The notes under the pieces were generated by a model, which worked only from the letters and a program-made list of their open reading frames with translations, ran no database searches and was not told the DNA's origin. A stretch of 64,000 nt of DNA from the NCBI GenBank assembly GCA_905233825.1, contig CAJOFE010000030.1, positions 1 through 64,000 on the forward strand. Direction: 5' to 3'. The first letter of the stretch is position 1. Each line of letters starts with the position of its first letter. Position numbers and translations under genes: made by a program. This document shows positions 8,136 to 17,448 of this stretch, one piece after another. The stretch is from an uncultured Prevotella sp. (GTDB taxonomy: Bacteria; Bacteroidota; Bacteroidia; Bacteroidales; Bacteroidaceae).

Positions 8136-9392
8136 TTAGTCAACAGACTTTTTTGCTGAACCGTCCTCAGCGTTGCCACCTTGTTCCTGAATGATGATGG
8201 GCTTGCTTTCGGGCAGCATGTCAGGCTCAACAGGTGAATTCTTGTCTTCGGCTTTCTTCTCAAGGTATGGTTTGGCTGACGGAATCTGGTCTTCCTCGCT
8301 CTCTTCCATATCTGCATCTTTCTCCATGTGAAGCATGTCGGAGATGTTTTCCGTAGCGTTGCTCTCTTCATCCTCATTGGGAGTGGTGGTATCTTTCTTG
8401 CCTCCCAACAGCAGTACAGCTGCAACGGCAATTCCGATGAGGAGCAGGGCGGCCAGGATGATCAGCCCCGTCTTACCTTTCTTTTTGGAAGAAGATGCTG
8501 CGACCATCCTCGTCGACTGGTGGTCGCTGTCATTGCCCATATCCCACGCCTCGTTCTTATTCTGGTCGTTCAGGGCCTTGCTCTTACGGCGCTCCTCTTC
8601 TTCGTCATTGACAAGATTCTCGTCGCCTTCTTCATGTTCTACAGCCTTGATGCGGATGAGGTAGGCAGAGTGGTTGTCGGCATTGCCAACGGTTCGCCTG
8701 ATGAGTTCCTGCGCTTTCTCCTCGTCAGTCGTGCCGGCTTTCATGATGTCCATCAGTTCATCATCCTCCATCTCTTCAAGCATACCATCGCTGCACAGGT
8801 AGAAATAGTCGCCTTCTCGGATATCGGTAATGTGGACAATCGTGGCTTTGACGCGTTCGTCCTGATAAGGCTGCATGGCTTTTAGGATAATATTCTTCCT
8901 GGGCGAAGTGCTCATTTCGTTATAGCTGATCTCTCCCAGTTCGTAGAGTTGCTGCACTAAGGAGTGGTCGCGAGAACGGTATAATACCTCGTTAGTCTGG
9001 GGGCGCAGGTGGTAGATGCGACTGTCGCCAATATGTGCAACCATACATCCGCCTTTGTGCAGGCAGAGGAAGGTCATGGTGCTGCCCATCTTTCCTTCGT
9101 GGGCTTCGTCAGCGGCATCTAAGGAATCATAGGCTTTGGTCAGGGCTGATTCGAACTGTTCGTCTTGGATGATGCTATGGTCAGTCATCATCTCTTTCAT
9201 GGCCTCGCTCATTCCTTTGCAGATGGCGGCGCTTGCCACTTCTCCCTTGTCATGACCACCCATGCCGTCGCATACCAGGAAAAGACGGTCGTCGGCTGTT
9301 GCCTCACCCTTTACAGGATAAATGCTGTCTTCCTGATTCTTGCGGTTACCTAACTCATGTATTGCCTGTGGCTGGTATAACTGAAATTTCAT
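8136..9392 (-). CDS. PP2C-type serine/threonine protein phosphatase with C-terminal membrane anchor
   Basis: The 418-residue protein has an N-terminal PP2C domain (residues ~10-255) with metal-binding motifs VCDGMGGHDKG, HIGDSRIY and YLCSDGM. A membrane helix follows (about 307-330, GLIILAALLLIGIAVAAVLLLGG), flanked by lysines, and the acidic tail (~330-418, rich in Glu, Asp, Pro) would lie outside the membrane. This predicts a cytoplasmic phosphatase tethered to the inner membrane, opposing a Ser/Thr kinase not found in this window. A full promoter lies upstream. Confidence 0.88.
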   Translation of the reverse strand: MKFQLYQPQAIHELGNRKNQEDSIYPVKGEATADDRLFLVCDGMGGHDKGEVASAAICKGMSEAMKEMMTDHSIIQDEQFESALTKAYDSLDAADEAHEGKMGSTMTFLCLHKGGCMVAHIGDSRIYHLRPQTNEVLYRSRDHSLVQQLYELGEISYNEMSTSPRKNIILKAMQPYQDERVKATIVHITDIREGDYFYLCSDGMLEEMEDDELMDIMKAGTTDEEKAQELIRRTVGNADNHSAYLIRIKAVEHEEGDENLVNDEEEERRKSKALNDQNKNEAWDMGNDSDHQSTRMVAASSSKKKGKTGLIILAALLLIGIAVAAVLLLGGKKDTTTPNEDEESNATENISDMLHMEKDADMEESEEDQIPSAKPYLEKKAEDKNSPVEPDMLPESKPIIIQEQGGNAEDGSAKKSVD

Positions 9393-9426
9393 TGCCGAAA
9401 TGTTTGTTGCTCTTCAAATATGGTGG

Positions 9427-9457
9427 CAAAGTTATGAATAATAATTTAAATAACAAA
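9427..9457 (-). promoter_or_regulatory. Promoter of the PP2C phosphatase gene
   Basis: Read on the minus strand, TTTG (9457-9454) and TAACTTTG (9434-9427) are 19 bp apart. It is divergent from the pheT promoter at 9476-9506. Confidence 0.65.
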
Positions 9458-9475
9458 AGAAAAGCAAGTTTTTTC

Positions 9476-9506
9476 TTTGTTTTCCGCTCGCTTTTTCGTA
9501 CCTTTG
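9476..9506 (+). promoter_or_regulatory. Promoter of pheT
   Basis: TTTG (9476-9479) and TACCTTTG (9499-9506) are 19 bp apart; the pheT ATG is at 9539. Confidence 0.7.
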
Positions 9507-9538
9507 CACGCAAATTTGTAAATAGTAATCATAAAGAG

Positions 9539-11986
9539 ATGAATATTTCTTATAAATGGCTAAAGGAATACGTTGACTTTGACTTGACGCCCCAGCAGGT
9601 GTGCGATGCACTTACCTCTACGGGTCTCGAAGTCGATGCTTTAGAAGAAGTGCAGGCTATTCGTGGAGGCCTGAAGGGTCTTTATGTGGGTAAGGTGCTT
9701 ACTTGTGAGGCACATCCCAATAGCGATCATCTGCATGTGACGACGGTGGATCTTGGAAAAGGCGAGCCGTCGCAAATTGTCTGTGGCGCTCCCAATGTGG
9801 CAGCTGGCCAGAAAGTAATTGTGGCCGATCTGGGCTGTGTGCTCTATGACGGCGACAAGGAGTTTGTCATCAAGAAATCGAAGCTCCGTGGTGTGGATTC
9901 CAATGGTATGATCTGTGCTGAGGATGAGATAGGCATTGGCACATCGCATGCCGGCATCATCGTCCTTCCTGACGAGGCTGTGGTGGGCACGCCTGCTGCT
10001 GAGTATTATCATCTGGATAGCGACTGGCTCATTGAGATTGACATTACGGCCAATCGTGCCGATGCTCTCTCACACTGGGGTGTGGCCCGTGACCTCTATG
10101 CCTGGCTGAAACAGAATGGCTATCAGACCTCCCTTCATCGTCCTTCTATAGATGGATTCTCCATCGACAACCACGACCTTCCTATTGATGTTGTCATCGA
10201 GAATAGCGAGGCTTGCCGTCGTTATGCCTGCGTCAGTGTAACTGGCTGTGAGGTAAAGGAATCTCCTGAATGGTTGAAGGAAAAGCTGAATGTGATAGGC
10301 CTGCGCCCCATCAACAACATCGTTGATATTACGAACTATGTGATGATGGCTTACGGACAGCCTCTGCACACATTCGATGCTGATATGGTGAAGGGTAACA
10401 AGATTGTGGTGCGCACCATGCCCGAGGGTACTCCTTTTCAGACGCTGGATGGCGTGGAGCACAAGCTGAGCGACCGCGACCTGGCCATCTGCAACGTCGA
10501 GGATCCCATGTGCATTGCCGGCGTGTTTGGCGGAAAGGGTAGTGGAACCTACGAGACAACGAGGAACGTGGTGCTGGAGAGCGCCTATTTCCATCCCACG
10601 TGGATTCGCAAGTCGGCTCGCCGTCATGGTTTGAGCACCGATGCCTCCTTCCGTTTCGAGCGCGGCATCGACCCCAATGGTGTCATCTACGCCCTGAAGC
10701 AGGCTGCCATCATGTGTAAGGAACTGGCAGGTGGAAAGATTTCAATGGAGATTCGCGACGAGTATCCCAGTCCTATTGAGAATCCTCGCGTTTCACTTCA
10801 GTATGACTATGTAAAATCATTGATTGGTAAGGAAATACCAGTAGCCACGATTAAGTCTATCTGCGAATCGTTGGAGATGAAAGTCCTTAGCGAAGATGCA
10901 GAAGGTATGCTACTGGAAGTGCCTGCCTATCGCGTGGATGTACAGCGTCCTTGCGATGTGGTAGAGGACATTCTGCGCATCTATGGCTATAACAATGTGG
11001 AGATTCCTACCCAGCTGAAGTCAAGCCTGGTCATCAAGGGTGACGAAGACCGTAAGCATAAGCTGCAGAACCTGGTCAGCGAACAGCTGGTGGGTGCCGG
11101 CTTCAACGAAATACTGAATAACTCGCTGACGAAGACGGCCTATTATAGTGAGCAGCCCACTGTCGTACATATCATGAATCCCCTCTCGCAAGACCTCGGC
11201 GTCATGCGCCAGACATTGCTCTATGGCGGATTGGAGAGTGTGGAGCACAATGTGAAGCGCAAGGCCCAGAACCTCCGTTTCTTCGAGTTCGGAAACGTAT
11301 ATTTCTTCGATCCTGAAAAGCAGAATGACGAGAACCCCATGCAGGCCTACAAGGAAGAGAACATGCTGGGTATCTGGGTCACAGGCAAGCGCGTGGAAGG
11401 CTCGTGGGCACATCCCAATGAGGACTCCACCTACTATGAGTTGTCGGCTTACGTGCAGAACATCCTGCAGCGCATCGGCTTGAAGGAAGGTCAGATCGTG
11501 ACGCGAAAGAGCGAGAACCCCATCTTCTCTGCCGGCTTGCAGTTAGAAAACCGTGGTGGTAAGAAGCTCGTGGAGATGGGCATCCTCAGCAAGCAGCTAC
11601 TGAAGCAGTTCGACTTGCAGCAGCCTGTCTATTTCGCCGAGCTGAACTGGACATTGCTCATGAAGGCCACACGTAAGAACGAGGTGCTCTATACGGAGAT
11701 TCCGAAGCATCCCGCTGTCAGTCGCGACCTGGCCCTGCTGGTCGATAGCAATGTGGAGTTCGCCCAGATTGAGCAGATTGCCCGTCAGGCCGAGAAGAAA
11801 CTGCTGAAGAGCGTCGAGCTGTTCGATGTCTATGAAGGCAAGAACCTGCCTGCCGGCAAGAAGAGCTATGCCGTGAACTTCATCCTTCAGGACGAGGAGA
11901 AGACCATGAACGACAAGCAGATTGAAGCCATCATGCAGAAACTCATCGTTCAGCTGACGAAGCAACTTCATGCCGAGCTGCGCTAA
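9539..11986 (+). CDS. pheT: Phenylalanine-tRNA ligase beta subunit
   Basis: PheT joins PheS in the alpha2-beta2 synthetase that charges tRNA-Phe; pheS is not in the window. The 815-residue protein starts MNISYKWLKEYVDFDLTPQQ, then has the tRNA-binding OB domain (~residues 40-155, HLHVTTVDLGKGE and IVCGAPNV), the B3/B4 editing region, the B5 domain (~410-480), a catalytic-like core and the C-terminal anticodon-binding FDX-ACB domain (PKHPAVSRDLALLVD onward). Length matches Bacteroidetes PheT. An open frame extends upstream to 9233, but the promoter at 9476-9506 makes 9539 the start. yebC follows 37 bp downstream. Confidence 0.96.
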   Translation: MNISYKWLKEYVDFDLTPQQVCDALTSTGLEVDALEEVQAIRGGLKGLYVGKVLTCEAHPNSDHLHVTTVDLGKGEPSQIVCGAPNVAAGQKVIVADLGCVLYDGDKEFVIKKSKLRGVDSNGMICAEDEIGIGTSHAGIIVLPDEAVVGTPAAEYYHLDSDWLIEIDITANRADALSHWGVARDLYAWLKQNGYQTSLHRPSIDGFSIDNHDLPIDVVIENSEACRRYACVSVTGCEVKESPEWLKEKLNVIGLRPINNIVDITNYVMMAYGQPLHTFDADMVKGNKIVVRTMPEGTPFQTLDGVEHKLSDRDLAICNVEDPMCIAGVFGGKGSGTYETTRNVVLESAYFHPTWIRKSARRHGLSTDASFRFERGIDPNGVIYALKQAAIMCKELAGGKISMEIRDEYPSPIENPRVSLQYDYVKSLIGKEIPVATIKSICESLEMKVLSEDAEGMLLEVPAYRVDVQRPCDVVEDILRIYGYNNVEIPTQLKSSLVIKGDEDRKHKLQNLVSEQLVGAGFNEILNNSLTKTAYYSEQPTVVHIMNPLSQDLGVMRQTLLYGGLESVEHNVKRKAQNLRFFEFGNVYFFDPEKQNDENPMQAYKEENMLGIWVTGKRVEGSWAHPNEDSTYYELSAYVQNILQRIGLKEGQIVTRKSENPIFSAGLQLENRGGKKLVEMGILSKQLLKQFDLQQPVYFAELNWTLLMKATRKNEVLYTEIPKHPAVSRDLALLVDSNVEFAQIEQIARQAEKKLLKSVELFDVYEGKNLPAGKKSYAVNFILQDEEKTMNDKQIEAIMQKLIVQLTKQLHAELR

Positions 11987-12023
11987 GTAAAATTGTGAAA
12001 TAGTAAAATAATATAATTAAACA

Positions 12024-12755
12024 ATGGGAAGAGCATTTGAATACCGTAAAGCTACAAAGCTGAAGAGATGGGGCCACATGGCCAAGACATTCACCAAGAT
12101 TGGCAAACAGATTGCCATTGCCGTAAAGGCAGGAGGCCCCGAGCCTGAGAACAATCCGGCATTGCGTGCTATCATCGCTAACGCCAAGCGCGAGAACATG
12201 CCGAAGGACAACATCGAGCGTGCCATCAAGAACGCTATGGGTAAGGATCAGAGCGATTACAAGGAGGTGAGCTATGAGGGATATGGCCCTCACGGAGTAG
12301 CCATCTTCGTGGAGACGCTGACTGACAACACCACCCGTACCGTGGGTGATGTGCGTTCGGTCTTCAACAAGTTCAGCGGCAACCTGGGCACGCAGGGTTC
12401 GCTCTCGTTCCTCTTCGACCACAAGGCCGTCTTTACCTTCAAGAAGAAGGAAGGCCTTGATATGGACGAGATGATTCTTGACCTCATCGATTACGGCGTG
12501 GAAGACGAGTTCGACGAGGACGAGGAGACGGGCGAAATCACCATCTATGGCGATCCCTCTTCGTTCAGCGCCATCCAGAAGCATCTGGAGGCAGAGGGCT
12601 ATGAGGTGACGGGCGCAGAGTTCACCCGCATCCCTAACGACCTAAAGGATGTCACGCCTGAGCAGCGCGAGGCCATCGACAAGATGGTGGAGAAACTCGA
12701 AGACTTCGACGACGTCCAGACTGTCTATACTAACATGAAGCCCGCAGACGAGTAA
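12024..12755 (+). CDS. YebC/PmpR-family regulator
   Basis: The 243-residue protein begins MGRAFEYRKATKLKRWGHMAKTF and contains NPALRAIIANAKRENMPKDN and YEGYGPHGVAIFVE, diagnostic of this family. Members act as DNA-binding regulators and in some bacteria help translation of proline-rich or stalled sequences. Length is typical. It sits 37 bp after pheT with no promoter box in between, so it probably shares the pheT transcript; the next gene starts one base after its stop. Confidence 0.92.
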   Translation: MGRAFEYRKATKLKRWGHMAKTFTKIGKQIAIAVKAGGPEPENNPALRAIIANAKRENMPKDNIERAIKNAMGKDQSDYKEVSYEGYGPHGVAIFVETLTDNTTRTVGDVRSVFNKFSGNLGTQGSLSFLFDHKAVFTFKKKEGLDMDEMILDLIDYGVEDEFDEDEETGEITIYGDPSSFSAIQKHLEAEGYEVTGAEFTRIPNDLKDVTPEQREAIDKMVEKLEDFDDVQTVYTNMKPADE

Positions 12756-12756
12756 G

Positions 12757-13029
12757 ATGCGGACGAAGCATATTCAGTACGAGACGACGGGAACCTGTTC
12801 GCAGCTCATCGACGTTACATGTGACGAGCATGACATCATTCAGCAGGTTTTCTTCCTTGGGGGTTGCAATGGCAACCTTCAAGGTGTAAGTCAACTGGTG
12901 CGCGGGCAGAAAATCGATGATGTCATCAAGAAGCTCGACGGCATCCGCTGTGGCACGAAGCGCACCTCGTGCCCCGACCAGCTGTGCCGTGCCTTGGAGC
13001 AGTTGAAGGAAGCCCCGCTGAGTGATTAG
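12757..13029 (+). CDS. TSCPD-domain protein
   Basis: The 90-residue protein ends with GIRCGTKRTSCPDQLCRAL, where TSCPD is the motif that names the domain (also found at the C-terminus of some ribonucleotide reductases). Upstream are FFLGGCNGNLQGVSQLV and paired cysteines that could bind metal. Small stand-alone members are common in Bacteroidetes and have no assigned function. It starts one base after the yebC stop and overlaps the convergent lipoprotein gene by 4 bp. Confidence 0.8.
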   Translation: MRTKHIQYETTGTCSQLIDVTCDEHDIIQQVFFLGGCNGNLQGVSQLVRGQKIDDVIKKLDGIRCGTKRTSCPDQLCRALEQLKEAPLSD

Positions 13030-13421
13030 CGGTAGTCCTTCGTTGTCAGCGTAATATTGATTAACGTATCTTTTGGGTTCGACATCCGGCAATACACATA
13101 CTGGAAGTTGAACCCATTATCCATGTAGGGCTTGTAGCTGGGCGTATTCTTCAGCTCACTCACCAGCACATCCTTGAGTTCTTTATTGTCCAGTTCCGCG
13201 CCTTCCTCGGGATAGTCGAGCAGCAGGCTTTCTTTCCATGTGCGGGTAGGAATGTCGAAATCTATACGTTCCAGAATGATGTTCCCTTCGTTGCCCAGCG
13301 GCATGGGACATTTTCTTTCGGTTGTCTCCTTTGCATCGCGTGCAGCCCTCTCTTCTATTTTCTCCTGACATGCTGCCAGCAGCGTCAGCGCAAAGACGGG
13401 AATCAGAATTTTTTTCATCAT
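13026..13421 (-). CDS. Small lipoprotein of unknown function
   Basis: The protein has about 131 residues. The N-terminus MMKKILIPVFALTLLAACQEK is a lipoprotein signal with cysteine 18 after LLAA (17 if the second Met is used). The rest is charged and soluble (ERKCPMPLGNEGNIILERIDF, then FNFQYVYCRMSNPKDT) and I do not recognise a family. The upstream minus-strand box TACCTTTG (13456-13449) supports this start rather than the longer frame that begins at 13553, which would translate the 21-bp repeats. Confidence 0.7.
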   Translation of the reverse strand: MMKKILIPVFALTLLAACQEKIEERAARDAKETTERKCPMPLGNEGNIILERIDFDIPTRTWKESLLLDYPEEGAELDNKELKDVLVSELKNTPSYKPYMDNGFNFQYVYCRMSNPKDTLINITLTTKDYR

Positions 13422-13500
13422 GAGCTCGTTTTTTTGTTTTTTACGCTGCAAAGGTAGTGCAAATTTTCGATTTAGCGAAAAGAATACGAATATATTTGCA

Positions 13501-13560
13501 GCTGCGTCCAAAAAACTTTTTGCTGCGTCTAAAATCGTTTTTGCGACTATCAACCCCTCT
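13501..13560 (+). repeat. 21-bp phased repeat, locus 1
   Basis: GCTGCGTCCAAAA starts at 13501 and GCTGCGTCTAAAA at 13522, each followed by a T-rich tail giving a 21-bp period; a decayed third unit starts at 13543. The region is about 80 percent identical by eye to 52348-52410. Confidence 0.75.
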
Positions 13561-13592
13561 TTTTCCGCGTGCCTTTCTACAACGATTATGTT

Positions 13593-13637
13593 AAAAAGTG
13601 TTCAATATTGCAATATTGAATATTGCATTCACTTTTT
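13593..13637. repeat. AT-rich inverted repeat built from CAATATTG
   Basis: AAAAAGTG (13593-13600) is the exact reverse complement of CACTTTTT (13630-13637). Between them are overlapping CAATATTG palindromes. A related block of GCAATAT heptads lies at 13780-13800. Confidence 0.6.
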
Positions 13638-13944
13638 GTGAGTTGAGAGGAAGAAGAGACATATAATATTTATATGTATTATATATATAATATATTAATA
13701 ATCAATTACTTATATATTAATTATCTTCTTATTTTAACCCTTTTTAACTACATTTCCATTCCTACATAAAAAAACAAATGCAATATGCAATATTGCAATA
13801 TAGCGCTGAATGAGTTTGTTGCAAGCCAGACTCCGATAAATGCTCCCACTGTCTTTTTCGTTGCGTTGCAACAAAAAAAATCCTAAATTATCGTGTATCT
13901 CGACATTTTTTTGTAATTTTGCATTCAAATACGCTAAAACAAAG

Positions 13945-15726
13945 ATGAAGAATATACGTAACTTCTGCATAATTGCTCATATTGACCATGGTAAATCGAC
14001 TTTGGCCGACCGCCTGCTGGAGCGCACGAAGACCATTCAGGTGACGGAAGGCCAGATGCTTGACGACATGGATCTGGAGCGTGAGCGTGGCATTACCATC
14101 AAGAGCCATGCCATCCAGATGGAGTATGAGCGCGACGGGCAGAAATATATCCTGAACTTGATTGACACTCCGGGACACGTTGATTTCTCGTATGAGGTGA
14201 GCCGCTCTATTGCTGCCTGCGAGGGCGCTTTGCTGGTGGTAGATGCCACGCAGGGCGTGCAGGCGCAGACTATCTCGAACCTCTATATGGCCATAGACAA
14301 TAATCTGGAGATTATTCCCGTCATCAACAAAATAGACATGCCCAGTGCCATGCCTGATGAGGTGGAAGACGAGATTGTGGACCTGATAGGCTGTGACCCG
14401 GAAGACATTATCCGTGCCAGCGGAAAGACGGGCGAAGGAGTAGATGACATCCTGAACGCCGTGGTTGACCGCATCCCCCATCCTGTAGGTGAGGAGGAGG
14501 CTCCGCTGCAGGCGCTGATCTTCGATTCGGTGTTCAACTCGTTCCGTGGCATCATTGCCTATTTCAAGATTGTGAACGGCGTCATCCATAAGGGCGACAA
14601 GGTAAAATTCTTCAATACGGGCATGGAGTATGATGCCGACGAGGTGGGTGTGCTGAAGATGGACATGATTCCGCGTGCAGAGCTGCGCACGGGCGATGTG
14701 GGCTACATTATCAGTGGCATCAAGGACTCGAAGGAGGTGAAGGTAGGCGACACCATCACCCACGTGGCGCGTCCCTGCAACAAGGCCATCGAGGGCTTCC
14801 AGGAGGTGAAGCCGATGGTGTTTGCCGGTGTCTATCCCATCGACCCTACTGACTATGAGAACCTGCGTGCATCGCTTGAGAAGTTGCAACTGAACGATGC
14901 CTCGCTGACTTTCCAGCCCGAGAGTTCGGTGGCATTGGGCTTTGGCTTCCGCTGCGGCTTCCTGGGCTTGCTCCACATGGAAATTGTGCAGGAACGTCTG
15001 GATCGTGAGTTCGATATGGACGTCATCACCACCGTGCCCAACGTCAGCTATATGTGCTACACGAAGCAGGGCGAGGTGAAGGAGGTGCACAACCCCAGCG
15101 GACTGCCTGACCAGACGCTCATCGACCATATTGAGGAGCCATATATCCGTGCCAGCATCATCACAGCCTCGGCCTATATCGGCCCCATTATGACGCTCTG
15201 CCTTGACAAGCGTGGTGAACTGATAGACCAGCAGTATGTCAGCGGTGGGCGTATGGAGCTGCACTTCATGCTGCCGCTGGGCGAGATAGTGATTGACTTC
15301 TACGACAAGCTGAAGAGCATCTCGAAGGGCTATGCCTCGTTCGACTACCACGTTGATTCGTTCCGCCCGTCGCGTCTGGTGAAGCTCGACATCCTGCTCA
15401 ACGGCGAGCCTGTTGATGCCCTCTCCACGCTGACGCATCAGGATAATGCCGTTACTTTCGGGCGACGCATGTGTGAGAAATTGAAGGAGCTCATTCCGCG
15501 CCAGCAGTTTGATATTGCCATTCAGGCTGCCATCGGTGCGAAGATTATTGCCCGTGAGACGGTGAAACAGGTGCGCAAGGATGTGCTGGCCAAGTGCTAT
15601 GGTGGCGATGTGACCCGTAAGCGCAAGCTGCTGGAGAAGCAGAAGCGTGGAAAGAAGCGCATGAAACAGATAGGTAATGTGGAAGTGCCGCAGAAAGCCT
15701 TCCTCGCCGTACTGAAACTGGACTAA
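13945..15726 (+). CDS. lepA: Elongation factor 4 (back-translocase GTPase)
   Basis: The 593-residue protein starts [20 protein letters not shown] with the G1 motif [17 protein letters not shown] (G3) and NKIDMPSA (G4) follow. After the GTPase come the EF-G-like domains II, III and V and the LepA-specific C-terminal domain ([20 protein letters not shown] end). It binds ribosomes and affects initiation and elongation under stress. The ATG at 13945 is chosen because a TAATTTTG -7 box lies just before it at 13914-13921. The Crp-like gene follows after 38 bp. Confidence 0.95.
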   Translation: MKNIRNFCIIAHIDHGKSTLADRLLERTKTIQVTEGQMLDDMDLERERGITIKSHAIQMEYERDGQKYILNLIDTPGHVDFSYEVSRSIAACEGALLVVDATQGVQAQTISNLYMAIDNNLEIIPVINKIDMPSAMPDEVEDEIVDLIGCDPEDIIRASGKTGEGVDDILNAVVDRIPHPVGEEEAPLQALIFDSVFNSFRGIIAYFKIVNGVIHKGDKVKFFNTGMEYDADEVGVLKMDMIPRAELRTGDVGYIISGIKDSKEVKVGDTITHVARPCNKAIEGFQEVKPMVFAGVYPIDPTDYENLRASLEKLQLNDASLTFQPESSVALGFGFRCGFLGLLHMEIVQERLDREFDMDVITTVPNVSYMCYTKQGEVKEVHNPSGLPDQTLIDHIEEPYIRASIITASAYIGPIMTLCLDKRGELIDQQYVSGGRMELHFMLPLGEIVIDFYDKLKSISKGYASFDYHVDSFRPSRLVKLDILLNGEPVDALSTLTHQDNAVTFGRRMCEKLKELIPRQQFDIAIQAAIGAKIIARETVKQVRKDVLAKCYGGDVTRKRKLLEKQKRGKKRMKQIGNVEVPQKAFLAVLKLD

Positions 15727-15764
15727 TAAACAAACAATACTAAATCCTTAAACCTCAAACGATT

Positions 15765-16364
15765 ATGTCAAACCTAAGTTTAACGCCTCGCGATGTGGCA
15801 CGTGAGCTTGCCCGTCGTTATAGTACGATGACTCATGACGAGCTCGACATCCTGGAGAGTATCCTGATTCCGCGTAAGTATGCCAAAGGTGAATTGGTCT
15901 TGCGTGAAGGCGAGACGTGTGAGAATATTTATTGGATAGTGAAAGGACTGGTGCGTCAGTTCTATTACAAGAATAAAAAGGAACTAACGGAGTACATGGC
16001 GACGGAGAATTCCATCGTGATGTGCATTGAGAGTCTCTTTAAGGAGGAACCGTCGCATCTGCAGATTCAGGCGCTGGAACCCTCCATCATCTATTCCATC
16101 CCGAAGGCGGAGTTGGAGGCCGCTGCCATCAAATGCGTGAATATCCAGATGCTGTATCGTAAGATTCTCGAAGAGTCGCTTATCATCAGCCAACATCATG
16201 CGGATATGTTGCGTTTCGAGACAGCTCAGGACCGCTATGCCAAGTTGGTGAAGCGCTCGCCGCAATTGGTGCTCCGTGCTCCGTTGGTATATATCGCTAG
16301 CTATTTGCAGATGACACCGGAGACTCTGAGCAGAGTTCGTACGGCAGCCCTGATGAATAGCTGA
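15765..16364 (+). CDS. Crp/Fnr-family transcription regulator
   Basis: The 199-residue protein has a cyclic-nucleotide-binding-like beta-barrel (residues ~28-120: KYAKGELVLREGETCENIYWIVKG, then YMATENSIVMCIES) and a short C-terminal helix-turn-helix (IASYLQMTPETLSRVR). Bacteroidetes have many such regulators, usually without the cAMP-contacting residues of E. coli CRP, and the ligand here is unknown. No promoter box is visible in the 38-bp gap after lepA, so read-through is likely. It converges on hisC. Confidence 0.82.
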   Translation: MSNLSLTPRDVARELARRYSTMTHDELDILESILIPRKYAKGELVLREGETCENIYWIVKGLVRQFYYKNKKELTEYMATENSIVMCIESLFKEEPSHLQIQALEPSIIYSIPKAELEAAAIKCVNIQMLYRKILEESLIISQHHADMLRFETAQDRYAKLVKRSPQLVLRAPLVYIASYLQMTPETLSRVRTAALMNS

Positions 16365-16387
16365 TGAAATAGTGTGAGGATTTTCGA

Positions 16388-17422
16388 TTAGTATTGTCTG
16401 AGGGCACCCAACAGTTCAGCGTTCTCGGTGCGGGTGCCGATGGTGATGCGCAGGCAGTTGTGGCAGAGCTGCACGCGTGTGCGGTTGCGCACGATGATGC
16501 CCTGGCGCACCAAATAGTCGTAGATGGCCTGTGCATCAGTGACGCGAGCCAGGAAGAAGTTGGCATCGGTGGGATAGACCTGCTCACAGATGGGTAACTG
16601 GCGGAAAGCCTCCAGCATGCGTCCCCGTTCCTCAAGGATCAGCCTTACCCATCGCTCTACGCTCTGTGTGTCGTTGAGTGCTTTCATGGCCTGTTGCTGG
16701 GTGAGGTAGTTCACGTTATAGGGATATTTCACCTTGTTGAAGAGTCCAATAATGTCGGGCGAGGCAAATGCCATGCCTAAGCGGATGGCTGCCGATGCCC
16801 AGGCCTTGCTGAGTGTATTCAGCACCACCAGGTTAGGATATTTTGTCAGCTCCAAACGCAGGGGACGCTGGGCAGAGAAGTCGCTGTATGCTTCGTCCAC
16901 TACGACAATGCCCTCGAAACCATTGATGACCTTCAGTATCTCCTCGCGGTCAATACTATTACCCGTAGGATTGTTGGGACTGCAGATCCATATCAGCTTG
17001 GTATTTTGGTTGCAGGCCTGCAGCAGTCTGTCTGCCTGTATCTGGAAGTGCTCATCAAGCTGCACGGGACGGTACTCCACCTCGTTGATGTCGGCACATA
17101 CCTTATACATGCCGTAGGTGGGCTCGATGGCCACGACGTTGTCTATGCCAGACTGGCAGAAGCAACGGTAGAGCAGGTCGATGGCCTCGTCGCTACCATT
17201 GCCTAAGAAGATACTGTCGGCAGCAACACCCTTTACCTGACTGATGCGCGCCTTCAGCTCACGCTGCAGAGGGTCGGGGTATCTGTTCAGCGGGTTGCCA
17301 TATGGGTTCTCATTGGCATCGAGGAATACGTGGGCCTCGTGTCCTGAATATTCATCGCGTGCACTGCTATATGGAGCAAGGCTCCAGATGTTGGGGCGGG
17401 TAAGTTCCTTCAGTGGTTTCAT
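16388..17422 (-). CDS. hisC: Histidinol-phosphate aminotransferase
   Basis: HisC transfers the amino group from glutamate to imidazole-acetol phosphate in histidine synthesis. The 344-residue PLP enzyme starts [20 protein letters not shown], binds PLP through a Lys in [14 protein letters not shown], and has SPNNPTGNS and VDEAYSDF. It is the third gene of hisG-hisD-hisC, 26 bp after hisD. The start at 17422 is chosen over an upstream ATG that lies in the short repeat-like TTCAATCCTC spacer. hisB, which commonly follows in Bacteroidales, is not here: the next gene is the convergent Crp-like regulator. Confidence 0.93.
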   Translation of the reverse strand: MKPLKELTRPNIWSLAPYSSARDEYSGHEAHVFLDANENPYGNPLNRYPDPLQRELKARISQVKGVAADSIFLGNGSDEAIDLLYRCFCQSGIDNVVAIEPTYGMYKVCADINEVEYRPVQLDEHFQIQADRLLQACNQNTKLIWICSPNNPTGNSIDREEILKVINGFEGIVVVDEAYSDFSAQRPLRLELTKYPNLVVLNTLSKAWASAAIRLGMAFASPDIIGLFNKVKYPYNVNYLTQQQAMKALNDTQSVERWVRLILEERGRMLEAFRQLPICEQVYPTDANFFLARVTDAQAIYDYLVRQGIIVRNRTRVQLCHNCLRITIGTRTENAELLGALRQY

Positions 17423-17448
17423 CTTCTTCAATCTTCGATTTACAATCC

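Larger units (their letters stand above)
13422..13944. other. Intergenic spacer between divergent lipoprotein and lepA genes
   Basis: This 520-bp AT-rich spacer holds the lipoprotein promoter (13449-13456), two units of the 21-bp repeat (13501-13542), a palindromic CAATATTG-rich block (13593-13637), a TA-rich stretch (about 13660-13730), a second GCAATAT heptad block (13780-13800) and the lepA -7 box TAATTTTG (13914-13921). No coding potential is seen. Confidence 0.6.

Noticed and set aside
13888..15438. Long minus-strand reading frame opposite lepA
   Set aside because: Its composition is that of an antisense frame (His/Val/Gln-rich, no motif) and lepA is unambiguous.
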